DNA from: Sparassis latifolia | Taxonomy: Eukaryota; Basidiomycota; Agaricomycetes; Polyporales; Sparassidaceae | NCBI GenBank assembly: GCA_018466975.1 | Contig: CM031553.1 | Span: forward strand, 1 to 64,000 | Length of the DNA: 64,000 bases | Reading direction: 5' to 3' | In this document: positions 1 to 8,670 of the stretch, piece by piece | Layout: each line of letters opens with the position of its first letter | How positions within the stretch are numbered: the first letter of the stretch is position 1 | Translations under genes and position numbers: made by a program | The notes under the pieces: generated by a model | Databases searched by the model: none | The model's input: the letters and a program-made list of their open reading frames with translations, nothing else | What the model was told of the DNA's origin: nothing

Positions 1-188
1 CCTAACCTAACCTAACCTAACCTAACCTAACCTAACCTAACCTAACCTAACCTAACCTAACCTAACCTAACCTAACCTAACCTAACCTAACCTAACCTAA
101 CCTAACCTAACCTAACCTAACCTAACCTAACCTAACCTAACCTAACCTAACCTAACCTAACCTAACCTAACCTAACCTAACCCTAACC
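1..188. repeat. Telomere, (CCTAA)36
   Basis: Positions 1-180 are 36 perfect copies of the five-base unit CCTAA, followed by a single six-base CCCTAA and then unique sequence. The C-rich strand reads inward from the left end, as expected for a left chromosome end. Most basidiomycetes use TTAGGG, so the five-base unit is unusual. Confidence 0.97.
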
Positions 189-384
189 GCTTCTCGGGAC
201 TGCGTCCCGGCGGCTCACAAGTGGATGTTTGAGGATGAAGGAATATGATCCAAACTCGCATTCTGTCCCTCCATCCTTATATGCGCACACACTGATCATC
301 TCTTGGCTCACACCTGTTTTTTCTGTTTTTGTTTTGCACACAAGCATATTTGGTGAGACAGGTTCCGCACACTGCAACGAAAAT

Positions 385-1100
385 GGCCGTCTACGACGGC
401 CACTCATGGCCAGCGTGCTTCGCCCCTCCCGCGCCACCTCGCCTGTGCAGTCATATGTGCCTCTCCGCGCACGGTCGTCCGCAACGGCCGCGCAGGTCAA
501 AGGCCCCTCAGCCAGCGCTAGTGATGGTGCACGTGCCCTACGGTAGGGTGCAGCAACAGTCCCCTTCCCAAAGCGGACACCTGTTCCTGGCCTCAGGTTC
601 AACTCAGACCTGGCACCCCACGCAACTCGAACGGTCGTCTACGATGGCCACTCATGGCCAGCGTGCTTCGCCCCTCCCGCGCCACCTCGCCTGTGCAGTC
701 ATATGTGCCTCTCCGCGCACGGTCGTCCGCAACGGCCGCGCAGGTCAAAGGCCCCTCAGCCAGCGCTAGTGATGGTGCACGTGCCCTACGGTAGGGTGCA
801 GCAACAGTCCCCTTCCCAAAGCGGACACCTGTTCCTGGCCTCAGGTTCAACTCAGACCTGGCACCCGATGCAACTCGAACGGTCGTCTACGACGGCCACT
901 CATGGCCAGCGTGCTTCGCCCCCCCCGCGCCACCTCGCCTGTGCAGCCACCTGTGCCTTTCCACGCATGGTCGTCCGCGACGGCCGCGCAGGTCAGAGGC
1001 CCCTCACCAGCGCTAGTGATGGCGCACGTGCCCTGCGGCATGGTCCGTAGGGTTCGGCAACGGCCTCCTTCCCAAAGGGGACGCGTACCCCTAGCGTCCG
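385..1100. repeat. 248-bp subtelomeric tandem repeat, 3 copies
   Basis: The landmark CACTCATGGC recurs at 401, 649 and 897, exactly 248 bases apart. Copies 1 (about 385-632) and 2 (633-880) are nearly identical. Copy 3 (881 to about 1100) has many substitutions and loses similarity near its end, so the telomere-proximal copies are the more homogeneous. Open frames across this block come from the repeat and show no protein family. Confidence 0.93.
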
Positions 1101-1169
1101 CTCGGGGAACCCCCACCCTAGGGTTGGGGTTGCCCGCCCTCAGCGACCCTACGATCGTCCTAGGAGGCC

Positions 1170-1180
1170 TCATAACCTAA
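1170..1180. repeat. Interstitial telomere-like scar (AACCTAA)
   Basis: A short AACCTAA ends the 248-bp repeat zone just before a fragment of the GC-rich subtelomeric unit. It has the same orientation as the chromosome end. Confidence 0.4.
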
Positions 1181-1189
1181 TCGTTCATC

Positions 1190-1480
1190 GTGGTGGGCCT
1201 ACGCGAAAGGAAGAGGGTCGACGGAAGGTGCAGGGAGATAGTGAGGCTTCGCGGGGCCGAGGGGACCGCGAGGAGGGGGCTGCACGCCGCGGTGGCTGGC
1301 GTGACAACGACGTGGGCAAAATGTTAGCACGGCTGAAAAACAAAAAGAGTGTTTCTTTACTCACATCGGCCCCCTACAACCCTCCATAGTGAACGCGCGG
1401 TCGAATGTTCGCCTTCGATGGTGCAGGGGACCGCGAGGGGTAGAGGTCGTGTTGCTCGAGAAACGCGACACTGACGTGCT
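1190..1480. repeat. Fragment of GC-rich subtelomeric unit (end of W, start of V)
   Basis: This stretch matches 8213-8470 by eye, sharing the CGTTCATCGTGGTGGGCCT start, the GGGGGCTGCACGCCGC core and the GTTAGCAC intron-like element. It is the copy closest to the telomere and has lost the acceptor AG of its intron-like element. Confidence 0.75.
1314..1364 (-). other. Intron-like element, beta type, acceptor lost
   Basis: On the minus strand a GTGAGT donor (from 1364) and a GTGCTAAC branch motif (1323-1330) are intact. The sequence after the branch reads TTTTGCCC where the related elements read TTTTGCAG, so the acceptor AG is gone. It is a degenerate member of the family at 4551, 8055 and 8376. 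Confidence 0.6.
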
Positions 1481-2124
1481 GCGTTGGACGAGAAATCAGA
1501 CAGGCAGGCAGAAATGAGCTGCCTACGACCCGTTGTACGATTCGCAAGCAGCTTCGAGCCCCCTCGATGGGCGAATGGAAGAGCATTGAGTGTGGGTGAG
1601 CTTACCTCGTTCGCGCTGGTGCGTGCCCGCCCACTTCCCTCGCCTGTATCTTCACAACGACGAGGCCGTTCTTCTCGAGCGGGGTGGCACCTTGTAGCCA
1701 CGACCTTCGTCTACCGGACCCTACCGCGTTCGAGGGATTTGAGTGTGCGCAACATCGGAAATGAAGGGAGAGAACTCACCAAGGGCGCGCCGGCGCGCAC
1801 CCCGCCACTTCGCCCGGCTGTATCGTCGACCAAACTCTTGAACCCCTCCCGAAATCGGTAGTATCTTGAAGCCAGACGGCCAGGCTATCGGACGATATAC
1901 AATATGAGGCCAGGGGTAGAGGGTGAGGACGAGAAAAAATCGAGGAGTCGAAGACGCGCGAGGTGGGAAAGTCGGCTGATTGCCGCCGGTGGCCACGGCG
2001 ACCCAGATCTCCGTCGAACTGTATCTTCGGGTAGTTGGTAGATTCGATGTCGGGCGATCTTTTGAGATAGCCGAGGGACCGAAACGAGGGAGGAAGGAAG
2101 GGATACAGGGGCGGAAAGTCGGGC
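1481..2124. other. Subtelomeric sequence without recognised gene
   Basis: Mixed-composition sequence. Short frames exist on both strands, but none shows a domain, and I see no long repeat. Confidence 0.5.
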
Positions 2125-2145
2125 GGCCTAACGTAGCGTTAGGCC
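2125..2145. other. Perfect hairpin with telomeric motif
   Basis: GGCCTAACG and CGTTAGGCC form a perfect 9-bp inverted repeat around a 3-base TAG loop. The arms contain CCTAA and TTAGG, one telomere unit in each orientation. A related half-site, GGCCTAACGG, occurs near 2824. Confidence 0.7.
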
Positions 2146-2165
2146 TGCGGCCTATAGATAGCACG

Positions 2166-2500
2166 TCATTTAATGGTACTCTGTATGCTGCCTATAATAA
2201 ACGTCCGTATGTCGCTTATGACGGTTTTTTGTATGCCGCTTATAAATATTCGTACGTCACTGGGAAATATCGGTTCGTCCCTTGAAAACATTTGTATGTC
2301 GGTTACGACACTCTGTATGTGGTCTACTATGCTCCGTATGCCATTCACGGTACTCTGTATGCTGCCCGTAATAAGCGTTCGTATGTCGCTTAGAAGTGTT
2401 TTTTGTATGCTGCTTAGAAGTATTTGTATGCCATCTACGATCATTTGTATGTCGCCTACAACTCTCGATATGTGGCCTAGAAAGGATCATATGTAGTTGA
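2166..2500. repeat. AT-rich degenerate minisatellite (about 23-24 bp unit)
   Basis: About fourteen degenerate copies built around TGTATGYCGCTTA, spaced about 23-24 bases. Frames are open on both strands because the repeat lacks stops, giving MSLMTVFCMP-like and TDIRTFIIGS-like repetitive peptides. I read this as noncoding repeat DNA. Confidence 0.85.
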
Positions 2501-2519
2501 CAGTATTCCATCATTTATT

Positions 2520-2765
2520 ATACTCACGCAGATGACGGTGTGCAATTCAGATAACGGTCGACTAACAGTCAGATACAGCTCAGTGAGTGTAACATCCAGA
2601 CAGATATCACGCAGTCAGCATAACATTCAGCCTAATGTTCGGATAACACTGAGTCAGTGTAACGTTCATATAACACTCATTGATTCAGCCTAACGTTCAG
2701 ATAACGCTCATTCAGCCTAACATTCAGATAACATTCAGGTAACGCTGAGATAGCTAATACTGAGA
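2520..2765. repeat. Second AT-rich degenerate minisatellite
   Basis: Imperfect repeats of the type AACATTCAGATAAC with ACTCAGTG/CTCATTCAGCC linkers, roughly 12-25 bases each. The unit differs from the adjacent minisatellite. Confidence 0.75.
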
Positions 2766-2979
2766 TGACGGCACTTGGTATGTGAGGTTGAAGTAAAAAG
2801 GTGCTGAGGCAGACAGTTGGGTGGCCTAACGGTAGGATGAAGCAAAATATATATCTATATATGTATTGGCTGCTGCGCGCTATGGATAGTACTACATGAT
2901 ACGAACCGCGAGTGAGACAGTGGAAATGGCGCGTGCTCGCCGTGTTGTCATGTTCTGTGTATATACCTGCATCGTGCTA

Positions 2980-3370
2980 ACGAGGACGGCGGTGCGTTGT
3001 GCAGAACACAGCGGCGTTCGAGGGGACTGGGACGGTGGACTTGTGTGCATGCACACTGTTGCTGCGCATTCTGTGCATGTAGCTGTGTCACGCGGATGAA
3101 GACGGTGGAGCATTGATGGGGGGATCGTGGCGTTCGAGAGGAGTCGGACGACGGCACTCGAGGGGAACGGGCCAGCACGGTTCAAGGGGACTCGGATGGC
3201 GGGGGTGCATGCCCGTTGACACACTATCTCGGGCCATTGTTGCTGCGCGTTCCGCGTGTGGTTGGCCTGTGCGGACGAGTACGGCGGGCTTTGAGTGGAA
3301 TGGAATGTAGGTATGTGGCTGTCGAGCTACGCGCGGGCGGGTCGTCATTTCGCATTCCCTGCGTCGGCAT
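2980..3370. repeat. GC-rich minisatellite Y, copy A
   Basis: Tandem and near-tandem units of the GCGGCATTCGAGGGGACTGG type, 24 bases long, mixed with a longer GTTGCTGCGCGTTCCGCGTG module. The same module fills 6925-7610 and 11700-12370. Confidence 0.8.
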
Positions 3371-3378
3371 CGGGACTT

Positions 3379-3430
3379 CTAGACGTCGTTAGCACCGTTA
3401 AAAAACCGAAAACAAATATTTTTTACTCAC
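3379..3430 (-). other. Intron-like element, alpha type (52 nt)
   Basis: On the minus strand this reads AG|GTGAGT donor, an A/T-rich body, a GGTGCTAAC branch motif and a TAG acceptor, 52 nt in all. That is the size and signal set of a basidiomycete intron. Relatives lie at 7616-7671 and 12386-12439. Confidence 0.65.
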
Positions 3431-3574
3431 CTATATCGCCCGAACACTGCTGGGCGAATGTGCGCTCAAACGCGTTGCGTTTGAGTGCGCCAGAGACATC
3501 GAGTCTACCGGCCGGCGCTCAATGTTCGACGGGAGGTCCGGGGCTCGGTCGCTCGGTGCAGACGGCGAACGAGA

Positions 3575-4550
3575 GTCGAGGAGGATTGGCTGAGGGCGCT
3601 GGAAGGTGACGCGGGCCAGCGTCGGGCATTGGAGACCGCGAGGAGGGAGGTCAGCGCAGTCCTTGCACTGCGGCGGCCGGCGTGATGGGCGAACACGAGT
3701 TGAGGAGGATTCGGTGACGGTGCTGGAAGGTGACGCGGGCCAGCGTCGGGGCCTGCAGACCGCGAGGAGGGACCTGGGCGCGGTCGTTGCACCGTGGTGG
3801 CCCGCGTCACGATCAGGGCACGGTCTTTCACCGCAGACGGCGAACGCGGGTCGAGGAAGGGAGACCGCCAGGAGGGAGCTGGGCGCCGTTGTGGCACCGC
3901 AGTGGCCGGCGCGATGACCGCTCTGCCTTCGTTCGTTGTGATCGGCCTGCGCGCATCGAAGAGGGTTGAGGGAGAGTGTGGGGAGGTGGTGAGAGGCTGC
4001 GCGGAGCCTCGCGGGGCCTTGGGGATCGTGTGGTCGGGGCTGCACGCCGTCGTCGCACCGTGATGGCCAGTGCGACAATGCGGGTGGTGTCGTTCGCCAC
4101 CGTGGGCCTGCGTGTGTCAGGGAGGGTGCAGGGACGACGGGCGGAGGTGGGCCGGGCCTTCGCGGGGCCATGCAGATCGTGGGCTGGGGGGGTTCGCGCC
4201 GTCGTCGCACCGCGGTAGCCAGTGTGGCGACGCAGGTGGCGTCGTTCGCCGCCGTGGGCCTGCGCGCATCGCGGAGGATCGGGAGAGGGTGCGGGGAAGT
4301 GGGCTGGGCCTTCGCAGGGCGTTGCAGACCGTGAGGTGGCGGCAGTGCGCCGTCGTTGCACCGCGGAGGCCGGTGTGATGACACGGGGGCGTCGTTGGCT
4401 GCGATGGGCCTGCGCGCGTCGAACGAGGTCGGGAGAGGGTCGGGGAAGGGGGCGGGGAGGAGCGGTGGGCCTGCGAGGGGTCTCTGCGACCGCGAGGGGG
4501 GTGCAGAGCGCCGCTGTTGCACCGCGGTGGCCGGAGCGACAACGATGCTG
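3575..4550. repeat. W block: about 125-165 bp GC-rich tandem units
   Basis: Roughly seven diverged units, each with a gene-like GCCTGCGCGC(A/G)T boundary and a CGCCGT(C/T)GTTGCACCGCGGTGGCC-type core. Unit lengths are not multiples of three, so any frame across the block changes between units. A long frame on the minus strand (3431-4900) is therefore likely a by-product of GC-rich sequence. Confidence 0.75.
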
Positions 4551-4603
4551 CTGCAAAAGGTTAGCACGGTGCGATAGAGACAAAAGATTTTTTGTTTACT
4601 CAC
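4551..4603 (-). other. Intron-like element, beta type (53 nt)
   Basis: Minus strand: AG|GTGAGT donor at 4603, GTGCTAAC branch motif, TTTTGCAG acceptor ending at 4551. All signals are intact. Relatives are at 8376-8429, 8055-8106 and, degenerate, 1314-1364. Confidence 0.7.
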
Positions 4604-4703
4604 CTGGACCGCGCTCTTCGACCTCCGCAAACAGATGCATCGTCGAACGTTCGCGTTCGACTGCCTGGGGGAGCGCGAGGTGGAGGGTGGAGGTGTCGCC
4701 AAG

Positions 4704-4728
4704 GAGACATGGCACTGCGCCATGTCTC
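4704..4728. other. 10-bp perfect palindrome, copy A only
   Basis: GAGACATGGC and GCCATGTCTC pair perfectly around a 5-base loop. Copy B has only the right arm (near 8518-8530), so the left arm looks like a short inverted duplication made in copy A. Confidence 0.75.
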
Positions 4729-4763
4729 GGTAGAAACCAGAAATCAAGAAGAAAAGCAGAACA

Positions 4764-4792
4764 ACGCCGAGGAGAGTGTGTCTCCTCGGCGT
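4764..4792. other. 12-bp perfect hairpin in V block, copy A
   Basis: ACGCCGAGGAGA and TCTCCTCGGCGT form a perfect 12-bp stem with a 5-base loop. The homologous hairpin of copy B (8586-8615) differs by a C-G to G-C swap that keeps the pairing. Confidence 0.8.
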
Positions 4793-4847
4793 CGTTGATG
4801 GGTGTCGCAGCAGTGAGGGAGGCGGCCGCAGCGCCAAACGTCCAAGT

Positions 4848-5112
4848 CCGACCGGCGCTTGTTGGGAGGCGGCTTTCCCACGCCCCGCTGGCCCGCGCAA
4901 ATGCTCGGACTCCCGCCCTCGTTCGCTCGTTCGTTATTGCTCTTATATCTTACATTATTCTAAAGTTTTTAACCCTTACTCTACCCCGATGCTATCCCCC
5001 GCGCCCGCTCTCCCGGTAAGTCCACCCGCTACCACTTATTGCCCGATTTGGCAGCTGAACTGCCCGTCTAGGCAATTCCTGCGCGCGTCGATAGGGTACA
5101 TGGGCACGAGGA
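4848..5112 (-). promoter_or_regulatory. Conserved V block, candidate promoter (copy A)
   Basis: This block is nearly identical to 8671-8932, far more so than the sequence on either side. Read on the minus strand it contains an A/T-rich segment with GATATAAGAG (near 4945) upstream of the region that holds the minus-strand intron-like elements. Promoter function is inferred from position and conservation. Copy B has GATCTAAGAG instead, so the TATA-like word is not kept. Confidence 0.35.
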
Positions 5113-5215
5113 TATATTGGCTACTGCGTGCTACGGGTAGTACTACATGGCAAGGACCGCGGGCGGGAGAGTGGAAGTGGTGCGTGCACGCCATGTGGTC
5201 ATTTTTAACGTAAAG
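5113..5215. repeat. Block X, second copy, truncated
   Basis: Matches 2862-2955 by eye (TTGGCT, CTAC/TGGATAGTACTACATG and GGTCAT landmarks). It shows that the composite unit was tandem before sequence derived from the SNF2 gene came to lie at about 5290. Confidence 0.75.
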
Positions 5216-5291
5216 AAGTACACATCATATGGTAACTACGAGCAGCAAGCACGAGAACGCGCGCAGTCCACATATTAAAACATACAGTTCG

Positions 5292-6110
5292 GGAGGGACT
5301 TGAGTTTCTCGCGCCTGTGCCGGATGTGCACGGAGAACACCCCGTTCGTCTTCGACTCAATTTCTTCCTTGTACTGTGCGCGTCACGTAGTCAATATCAC
5401 ATTCGGAAGGTGCATTTGAGAGCGAACGTTACCTGGAGGAGCAGTGCAGCGGGACGACGATGAGCGTCGAGTGGTGCATGTCGCCCTCACCGGGCTAGTT
5501 CATGGCCATCGTCGCAATTATCTGCACGGTCTTGTCTGCGTGATGCGTTAATACCTGGTATGATGTAGTCGAGACAAACGTACCTAGACCCATGTCATCT
5601 CTGCGCAGAGAATATAAGATGAAGAAAAAGGGAACGGGGAGGTGAATGATACGTACGCTAGGATGCCGCCTTTGTGCAGCGTATTGCGCTCTTGATCAAG
5701 CATCCTGAAGGAAACGGTGTTCTGCGCCGGAGAGCTGAGAGGCAGGGACCAATACTTACCAGTTCGCGCCAATAACCTGGAGCGGCAACAGATGCACCTT
5801 GAGACCTGGGAGCATGTCGCGAGTGCTACCATGCAAAATTCAGCACACCAAAATCAATACATGCACAACAGAAGAGCGTACTCGTGCAGCCCAAACTTCT
5901 GCATCGTAGCCTTGACGGTAGTCCCATGCGACACATTGTCGATCGTCCGTGCCACGAACTCGGCCATCCTGCGCGCACACGCACCCGCCCTTCAGCAATA
6001 CCACTACAGGAAAATGCACCACACACCTCATATTTTGGTCGTCGCCGCCCATGTCAATGCGATGCACCGACGCCTCAGCATCGTACCGTGAGTGAAAACC
6101 ATTTCCTGCG
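5292..6110 (-). pseudogene. Partial SNF2 helicase pseudogene (copy of 58.97-59.78 kb)
   Basis: About 820 bp aligns, introns included, with 58972-59780 of the intact SNF2 gene on the same strand. It covers the end of the N-terminal region through motifs I and Ia. Breaks are visible: the codon after the Met-Asn of motif Ia is TAG (5495-5497) where the intact gene has CAG; one G is missing near 5450, shifting the frame; and the glycine before Lys-Thr in motif I is changed to Asp (near 5535). The splice donors and acceptors mostly remain. There is no upstream N-terminus and no second helicase lobe, so it cannot encode an active translocase. It is a captured segment rather than a gene. Confidence 0.92.
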
Positions 6111-6504
6111 TAACTTAAGATGCCGCCCGCATGCCCGTCGAGAGAGAGCTCGACCACCGGCTGAGAAACACTTCGGGGAGGAATATCTTCTGCAGGACTG
6201 TGACGGAAGGCAGATGGCAATGCTCGTACCAGCGGTACAGCCAGGAACTTGCAGTTCAGACCCAAACGCTCGCCAAGGCCGTAGCCGAGCTCGATTCTAG
6301 CGGGAGTTCGGAATGCATTTTCCAACTGCTCCGAAACTGCGCCTGTCCGATCCACCCGACTCGTTCAGCTTCTGCAACTCACCAGTGAAATCGAAAGATT
6401 TGTTTGTGTCATCCTCTGACGAATCATTGGTGCCATCGTCGATGTCTGCTTGGTTCGCGTCCTCATCGTTAGATACATCGAAACAACGAAAATCACCCGG
6501 TATC
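6111..6504 (-). other. Unassigned sequence between SNF2 and Cet1 fragments
   Basis: An open minus-strand frame continues through here with an acidic stretch (SNDEDANQADIDD) and a segment ENAFRTPARIELGYGL. Neither half matches the SNF2 gene or the conserved part of Cet1. It may be the diverged 3' part of the Cet1-derived fragment, or a third source. Confidence 0.3.
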
Positions 6505-6900
6505 TCCACGTTCTCCACGTTCACGCTGATACGCCAGTCTGAAGCACGCTTCGGGCTATAAATGTCCAGATCGCCCAGCCGCACCTTGCGCACGCAGGCG
6601 TGTACCTCGCCCGTCTTCTCATCACGTGTCATGCGGATGCGGTCGTGGCCGTCGGCCTGATAGAATGAATGGACGAGGCGGAGGTGGGTGTAGGTGAGCG
6701 GGGACGGCGTTGGCGCGGAAGAGGTCTTCGACGACAGCATTAGGTCGTTGAGGAAGGTATGAAGTGTTTATGCTGCATCTGGGTTACGAAACGTACTTCA
6801 GCCTCCTTACGGCACAGAAAAACACCTCGAGAGTACTCACCGCAGACATGTTGGACTCGAAACGATATTCGAAGGAGTTTGAGAGTAAGACTTCACCATG
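6505..6900 (-). pseudogene. RNA 5'-triphosphatase (Cet1-type) pseudogene, middle part
   Basis: The minus strand encodes the catalytic-tunnel core of fungal mRNA-capping RNA triphosphatase: DRIRMTRDEKTGEV, KVRLGDLDIYSPKR and DWRISVNVE, which are hallmark Cet1-family words. Upstream, after an intron-like GTGAGT at about 6850, comes FEYRFESNMSA and a QHKHF word. Between QHKHF and FLNDLMLSS one base is missing, so the frame is broken. After SVNVE the expected sequence stops. The enzyme normally removes the gamma-phosphate from nascent mRNA 5' ends in the nucleus. The 5' part of the same gene is at 12526-12910, so the two pieces together are one interrupted pseudogene. Confidence 0.85.
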
Positions 6901-6911
6901 ATTAGGTTAAA
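6901..6911. repeat. Interstitial telomere-like scar (TTAGGTTA) at insertion junction
   Basis: TTAGGTTA lies directly at the point where Cet1-derived sequence ends and the inserted repeat block begins. It is in the five-base register (TTAGG-TTA) and is inverted relative to the left telomere. Confidence 0.5.
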
Positions 6912-7615
6912 TACTAACTAACTAAGGTCACGTGGACGAGGACCGAGGTGCGTTGTGCGGAGATCGCGGCGTTGGAGGGGAGTCGGACGGCAGCGTTGGA
7001 GAGGAGTGGGACCGGGGGGGTCGAGAGGAGCGGGGCGGCGGACGTGCGTGCGCGTCGACCTAGCGTGCGCTGTTGCTCCGCATTCTGCGGTTCTCGCTGG
7101 GTCGCTCGGACTAGGACCGCGGTGCGTTGTGCGGAGATCGCGGCATTCGAGGGGACTGGGATGGCGGCATTCGAGGGGAATGGGATGGCGGGGTTCGAGG
7201 GGAGTCGGACCGGGGGGTTCGAGAGAGTGGGATGCGTGGACGAGAACTGCGGTGAGTTGTGCGTAAAAGGCGGCGTTTGAAGGGAAAGGGACGGCGCTGT
7301 TCGAGGGGAATCGCACGGCGCCGTTCGAGAGGAGTGGGATTCCGGGGGGTTCGAGAGGAGTGGGACGGCGGGATTCGAGGGAACAGGGACGGCGGACGTG
7401 CGTGCCCGTCGACGCACGATCCCGAGCCGTTGTTGCTGCGCGTTCCGTGTCTGTGGCTGACCCGCGCGGACGAGGACCGAGGTGCTTTGTGCTGAGATCG
7501 TGGCGTTCGAGGGGAAAGGGACGGGGGCGTTCGAGGGGAGTGGGACCGCGGCGTTCGAGAGGAGCCGGGCGGCGGATGTGCGTGCCCATCGATGTAGCGT
7601 GTCGACTGGGGTGGA

Positions 7616-7671
7616 GGTCGTTAGCACCGTTAGAAAAACTGAAAAAACCGAAAAAACATTTTTTCACTTAC
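7616..7671 (-). other. Intron-like element, alpha type (56 nt)
   Basis: Minus strand: AG|GTAAGT donor, T-rich body, GGTGCTAAC branch motif, CCCAG acceptor. The donor has changed from GTGAGT to GTAAGT, and the acceptor is at a different place from the copy-A element, yet both remain good splice signals. Confidence 0.6.
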
Positions 7672-8054
7672 CTCTAGTGCGCGAGCACTGCTGGATATAG
7701 GTGTGCTGAAACGCGTTGCGTTTCAGGGCGCGAGAGAGGTGGACACGACCGGCGCTCGATGTTCGAGGGCAGGTCCGGGGCGCAGTCGTTCACCGCAGAT
7801 GGCAAATGAAAGTCGAGGACGGTTGGCTGACGGTGCTCGGAGGTGACGCGGGCCAGCGTCGGGCGCTGGAGAACGCCAGCAGGGAGGTCGGCGCAGTCGT
7901 TCGCCGTGGTCTGCCTAAGCATGTCGATGAGGGCCGAGGGAGGCTGCGGGGAGGTGGGGTGGGGTGTGGTGAGCCTTCGAGGGGCCGAGACAACCGCGAG
8001 AAGGGGGCAGCGCGCCGCTGTTGCACCGCGTTGGCCGGCGCGACAATAATGAGA

Positions 8055-8106
8055 CTGCGAAATGTTAGCACAGTGGGATGGGGACCAAAAGGCTTATTTT
8101 ACTTAC
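8055..8106 (-). other. Intron-like element, beta type (52 nt)
   Basis: Minus strand: AG|GTAAGT donor, GTGCTAAC branch motif, TTTCGCAG acceptor. The body differs at many positions from the other beta elements while the three signals stay intact. Confidence 0.65.
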
Positions 8107-8375
8107 CTGGCATGCCCTTCGACCTCCGAAAATAAACGTGCCGCTGAACGTTTGCGTTCGACGGCCTGGGGGAGCGCGAGGCGGAGGGTGTGGGCTGGTG
8201 TGACGACCGGGGCGCCGTCGTTCATCGTGGTGGGCCTGCGCGCGAAGAAGAGGGTCGACGAATGGTGCAGGGAGGTGGGGTGGGGTGTGGCGAGGCTTCG
8301 CGGGGCCTCCGCGACCGCGTGGAGGGGGCTGCACGCCGCTGTTGCACGGCAGTGGCTGACGCGACAACGACGTGG

Positions 8376-8429
8376 CTGCAAAATGTTAGCACCGCGAGAT
8401 AGGGACAGAAGGCTTTTTTCTGGACTCAC
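8376..8429 (-). other. Intron-like element, beta type (54 nt)
   Basis: Minus strand: AG|GTGAGT donor, GTGCTAAC branch motif, TTTTGCAG acceptor. It is the most upstream intron-like element of copy B when read on the minus strand. Confidence 0.65.
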
Positions 8430-8585
8430 CTGAAATGCCCTTCAACCTCCGAAAGCAAACGTGCCGCCGAACGGTGCCGTTCGACTGCCTGGGGGAGCGC
8501 CAGGTGGAGGGAGGTGTCGCCATGTCTCGGAAAAAACCAGAAAAGACGGCCCAAACAAGCAAGAGAATCGAAAAGAAAAGGAGAG

Positions 8586-8615
8586 CAACGGCGAGGAGAG
8601 GCCTCCTCGCCGTTG
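8586..8615. other. 13-bp perfect hairpin in V block, copy B
   Basis: CAACGGCGAGGAG and CTCCTCGCCGTTG pair perfectly around a 4-base loop. Compared with copy A (4764-4792), one base pair is swapped (C-G to G-C) and the stem is kept. Confidence 0.8.
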
Positions 8616-8670
8616 TGAAAGGGTGTCGCGGCGGTGAGCCAAGCAGGAGCAGCGCGAAAGCTCTAAGTCC

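Larger units (their letters stand above)
2862..5112. repeat. Subtelomeric composite unit, copy A (blocks X-Y-Z-W-V)
   Basis: The unit starts at a TATTGGCTGCTGCGCGCTA-like block X (2862-2955) and ends where block X starts again at 5113, giving a period of about 2.25 kb. In order it holds X, a 24-bp GC-rich minisatellite (Y, about 2980-3370), an alpha intron-like element (Z), roughly seven degenerate 125-165 bp units (W, 3575-4550), a beta intron-like element and a conserved block V (4848-5112). The second X is cut off at about 5215 by the SNF2-derived pseudogene. Copies B (6925-8932) and C (11700-12525) share the same order. Confidence 0.85.

Noticed and set aside
3950..4550. CRISPR-like regularly spaced repeats
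   Set aside because: Units are contiguous, diverged, 125-165 bp long and lack unique spacers. The genome is eukaryotic.
3431..4900. 489-codon minus-strand open frame through the W block
   Set aside because: It starts at TTG, is Arg/Pro/Ala-rich, crosses two intron-like elements and changes frame relative to the repeat units, so it is best explained by GC-rich repeat sequence.
6914..7667. Two overlapping minus-strand frames of 237 and 249 codons
   Set aside because: Both read the 24-bp minisatellite (24 is a multiple of three, so all frames stay open). Repetitive Pro/Ser/Leu/Arg peptides without a domain.
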